From Lingula anatina (lineage: Eukaryota > Brachiopoda > Lingulata > Lingulida > Lingulidae), in the NCBI RefSeq assembly GCF_001039355.2, contig NW_019776183.1, forward strand, positions 10,100-74,099: a DNA stretch of 64,000 nucleotides. Reading direction: 5' to 3'. Below are positions 62,863-64,000 of the stretch, one piece after another; positions within the stretch are counted from its first letter, which is position 1; each line of letters opens with the position of its first letter. Both the position numbers and the translations under genes were made by a program. Below the pieces are notes generated by a model. The model made no database searches. It had not been told where the DNA came from and saw only the letters and a list, made by a program, of their open reading frames with translations.

Positions 62863-64000
62863 CACACACACTCACACAGTGAACAGACGGGAAGCGACAT
62901 GGAGAAAGTGGGGAGATAAAGCGATCGAAGTTTTTCATATATATCTCAGCAACGTACAAGTACTGCGGATACTATGAAAGTATATCGTATTTACACAGCA
63001 TGTTACATACTTCAGCGTTTGCTGCCCTACATTCATCGGTCGTCCCCGCGTCCTCCACTTCTCTCCTCTACCACGTAATATTAAGAGACTTCATCAGGCC
63101 GTTATCACTTACATACATATATCACTAAGCAAATATGAAGCTCTAAAGAAGACGTGACGCTGTGCGTCCTGTTTCATCTCACAGCTAAGCAGTCGCTAAA
63201 CGTCTACAGTAACTTTCGCTACTGCATGGTGATTCAACACCAACGCATGTTTATGATGGTCAAACCAGGGTTAAAACGTGGTTTTCTGTAGGATACCCCC
63301 CTATTTGTGAGACAGGCCGTTCCGTGACCACGAAAACGTGAAAAAGCTGCTTGTAAGAACAGGTGGGGAGTTTTTTTTTATTGCCAGAGTTTACTAGAAG
63401 TGGGTATAGCTACCCTGAGTGACATATGGCATTATAAAGCTAGCTTGTCCACAATACCCTTCCTATTTACACGGGTACACTTTATGGACTATTGCTGATG
63501 TGAGTTATATAAGAAATCAAGATCGAGCTGGCAATACCGAACCCTGGAACCAAAGGTAGGGTATAGTCGTATAATGGGGTCAGTGGAGAGAGCGTTGTAA
63601 AAGTGCTAGAGCCACAGGAACCGTCCCATGTGAGATGGATACGGACCACTGTCAAGAAAAATATTAGGGAAAATGAACACAGGTTTACTGCCTTATCTGC
63701 ATTAACTCTATGTAGGTTAAAGTAAGTTTATTGCCGAATTGGGTCGAGTAATTTATTATCGAACGTCTTATCAGAAATCGAAAAAGACCCAAAAGCGCAA
63801 AGTCAAAAAGAAAGAGTAGCCCATTCTTGCATGGTAGACTTAACCATTATTAAAGAATAGCATCTTAACTTAACGAAAATCAAAAAGTTGAAAAAAAGTA
63901 GAATAAATGCAGGGTTTTTTTTTTTTTTTTTTTTTGGTAATATTTTGTATAAGTTTCAGACTGGACTCTTCTTAAAAATATTTTAAAATGTCAATTCATG
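60111..64000. other. Non-coding stretch, no gene seen
   Basis: Contains CT microsatellites at about 61,470-61,516 and 62,830-62,860, an ATT repeat at about 62,439-62,478, a TA run near 60,905-60,922, and a poly-T tract near 63,915-63,936. Short frames show no domain. No tRNA or other RNA gene was recognised. Confidence 0.45.

Noticed and set aside
62744-62959. Arg/Glu-repeat frame
   Set aside because: Translated CT/GA microsatellite.

Overview
The window is animal nuclear DNA. Genes are split by GT-AG introns, non-coding DNA dominates, and AT-rich microsatellites, poly-G tracts, many short inverted-repeat transposons and four N runs are present. The gene set (NNMT-type methyltransferases, a STELLO/DUF288 protein, PAS kinase, CENP-O and a Mab-21/cGAS-fold protein) and the repeats fit a marine invertebrate, such as a lancelet, hemichordate or mollusc. 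The species cannot be fixed from sequence alone. Every gene that could be modelled lies on the minus strand except one unexplained 192-codon plus-strand ORF.

Layout. 2.4-16.6 kb: three tandem copies of a three-exon small-molecule N-methyltransferase gene (NNMT/PNMT/INMT family). They were made by segmental duplication. Copy A has a 15-bp in-frame deletion, copy B has lost its stop codon to a frameshift, and copy C carries a piggyBac-type transposon in its 3' UTR. 15.5-20.2 kb: an intact single-exon STELLO-like (DUF288) type II membrane protein, plus a broken fragment of a paralogue inside an intron of methyltransferase copy C. 20-30 kb: gene-poor, with several MITE families, a 560-base gap and a decayed Ty3/gypsy fragment.

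31.0-47.1 kb: PAS-domain kinase PASK. All 22 coding exons could be placed and phased and give 1,360 codons. It contains a 15-unit, 58-bp minisatellite that repeats the end of exon 2 with its splice donor, and a 78-bp duplication that creates a decoy acceptor in the kinase domain. 48.1-50.3 kb: centromere protein CENP-O, lacking only a first exon. 50.8-53.0 kb: an unrecognised single-pass membrane protein of two exons. 53.6-54.2 kb: the plus-strand 192-codon ORF. 55.6-60.0 kb: a two-exon Mab-21/cGAS-like protein with a signal peptide, five N-glycosylation sequons and an apparently complete nucleotidyltransferase triad. 60-64 kb: no gene seen.

There is no operon logic here. The neighbouring genes (nutrient-sensing kinase, kinetochore subunit, membrane proteins) have no obvious shared pathway. 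The most notable points are the predicted luminal or extracellular cGAS-fold protein, the splice-site-bearing minisatellite and decoy exon in PASK, and the methyltransferase cluster, where several transposon insertions can be checked against paralogous empty sites.
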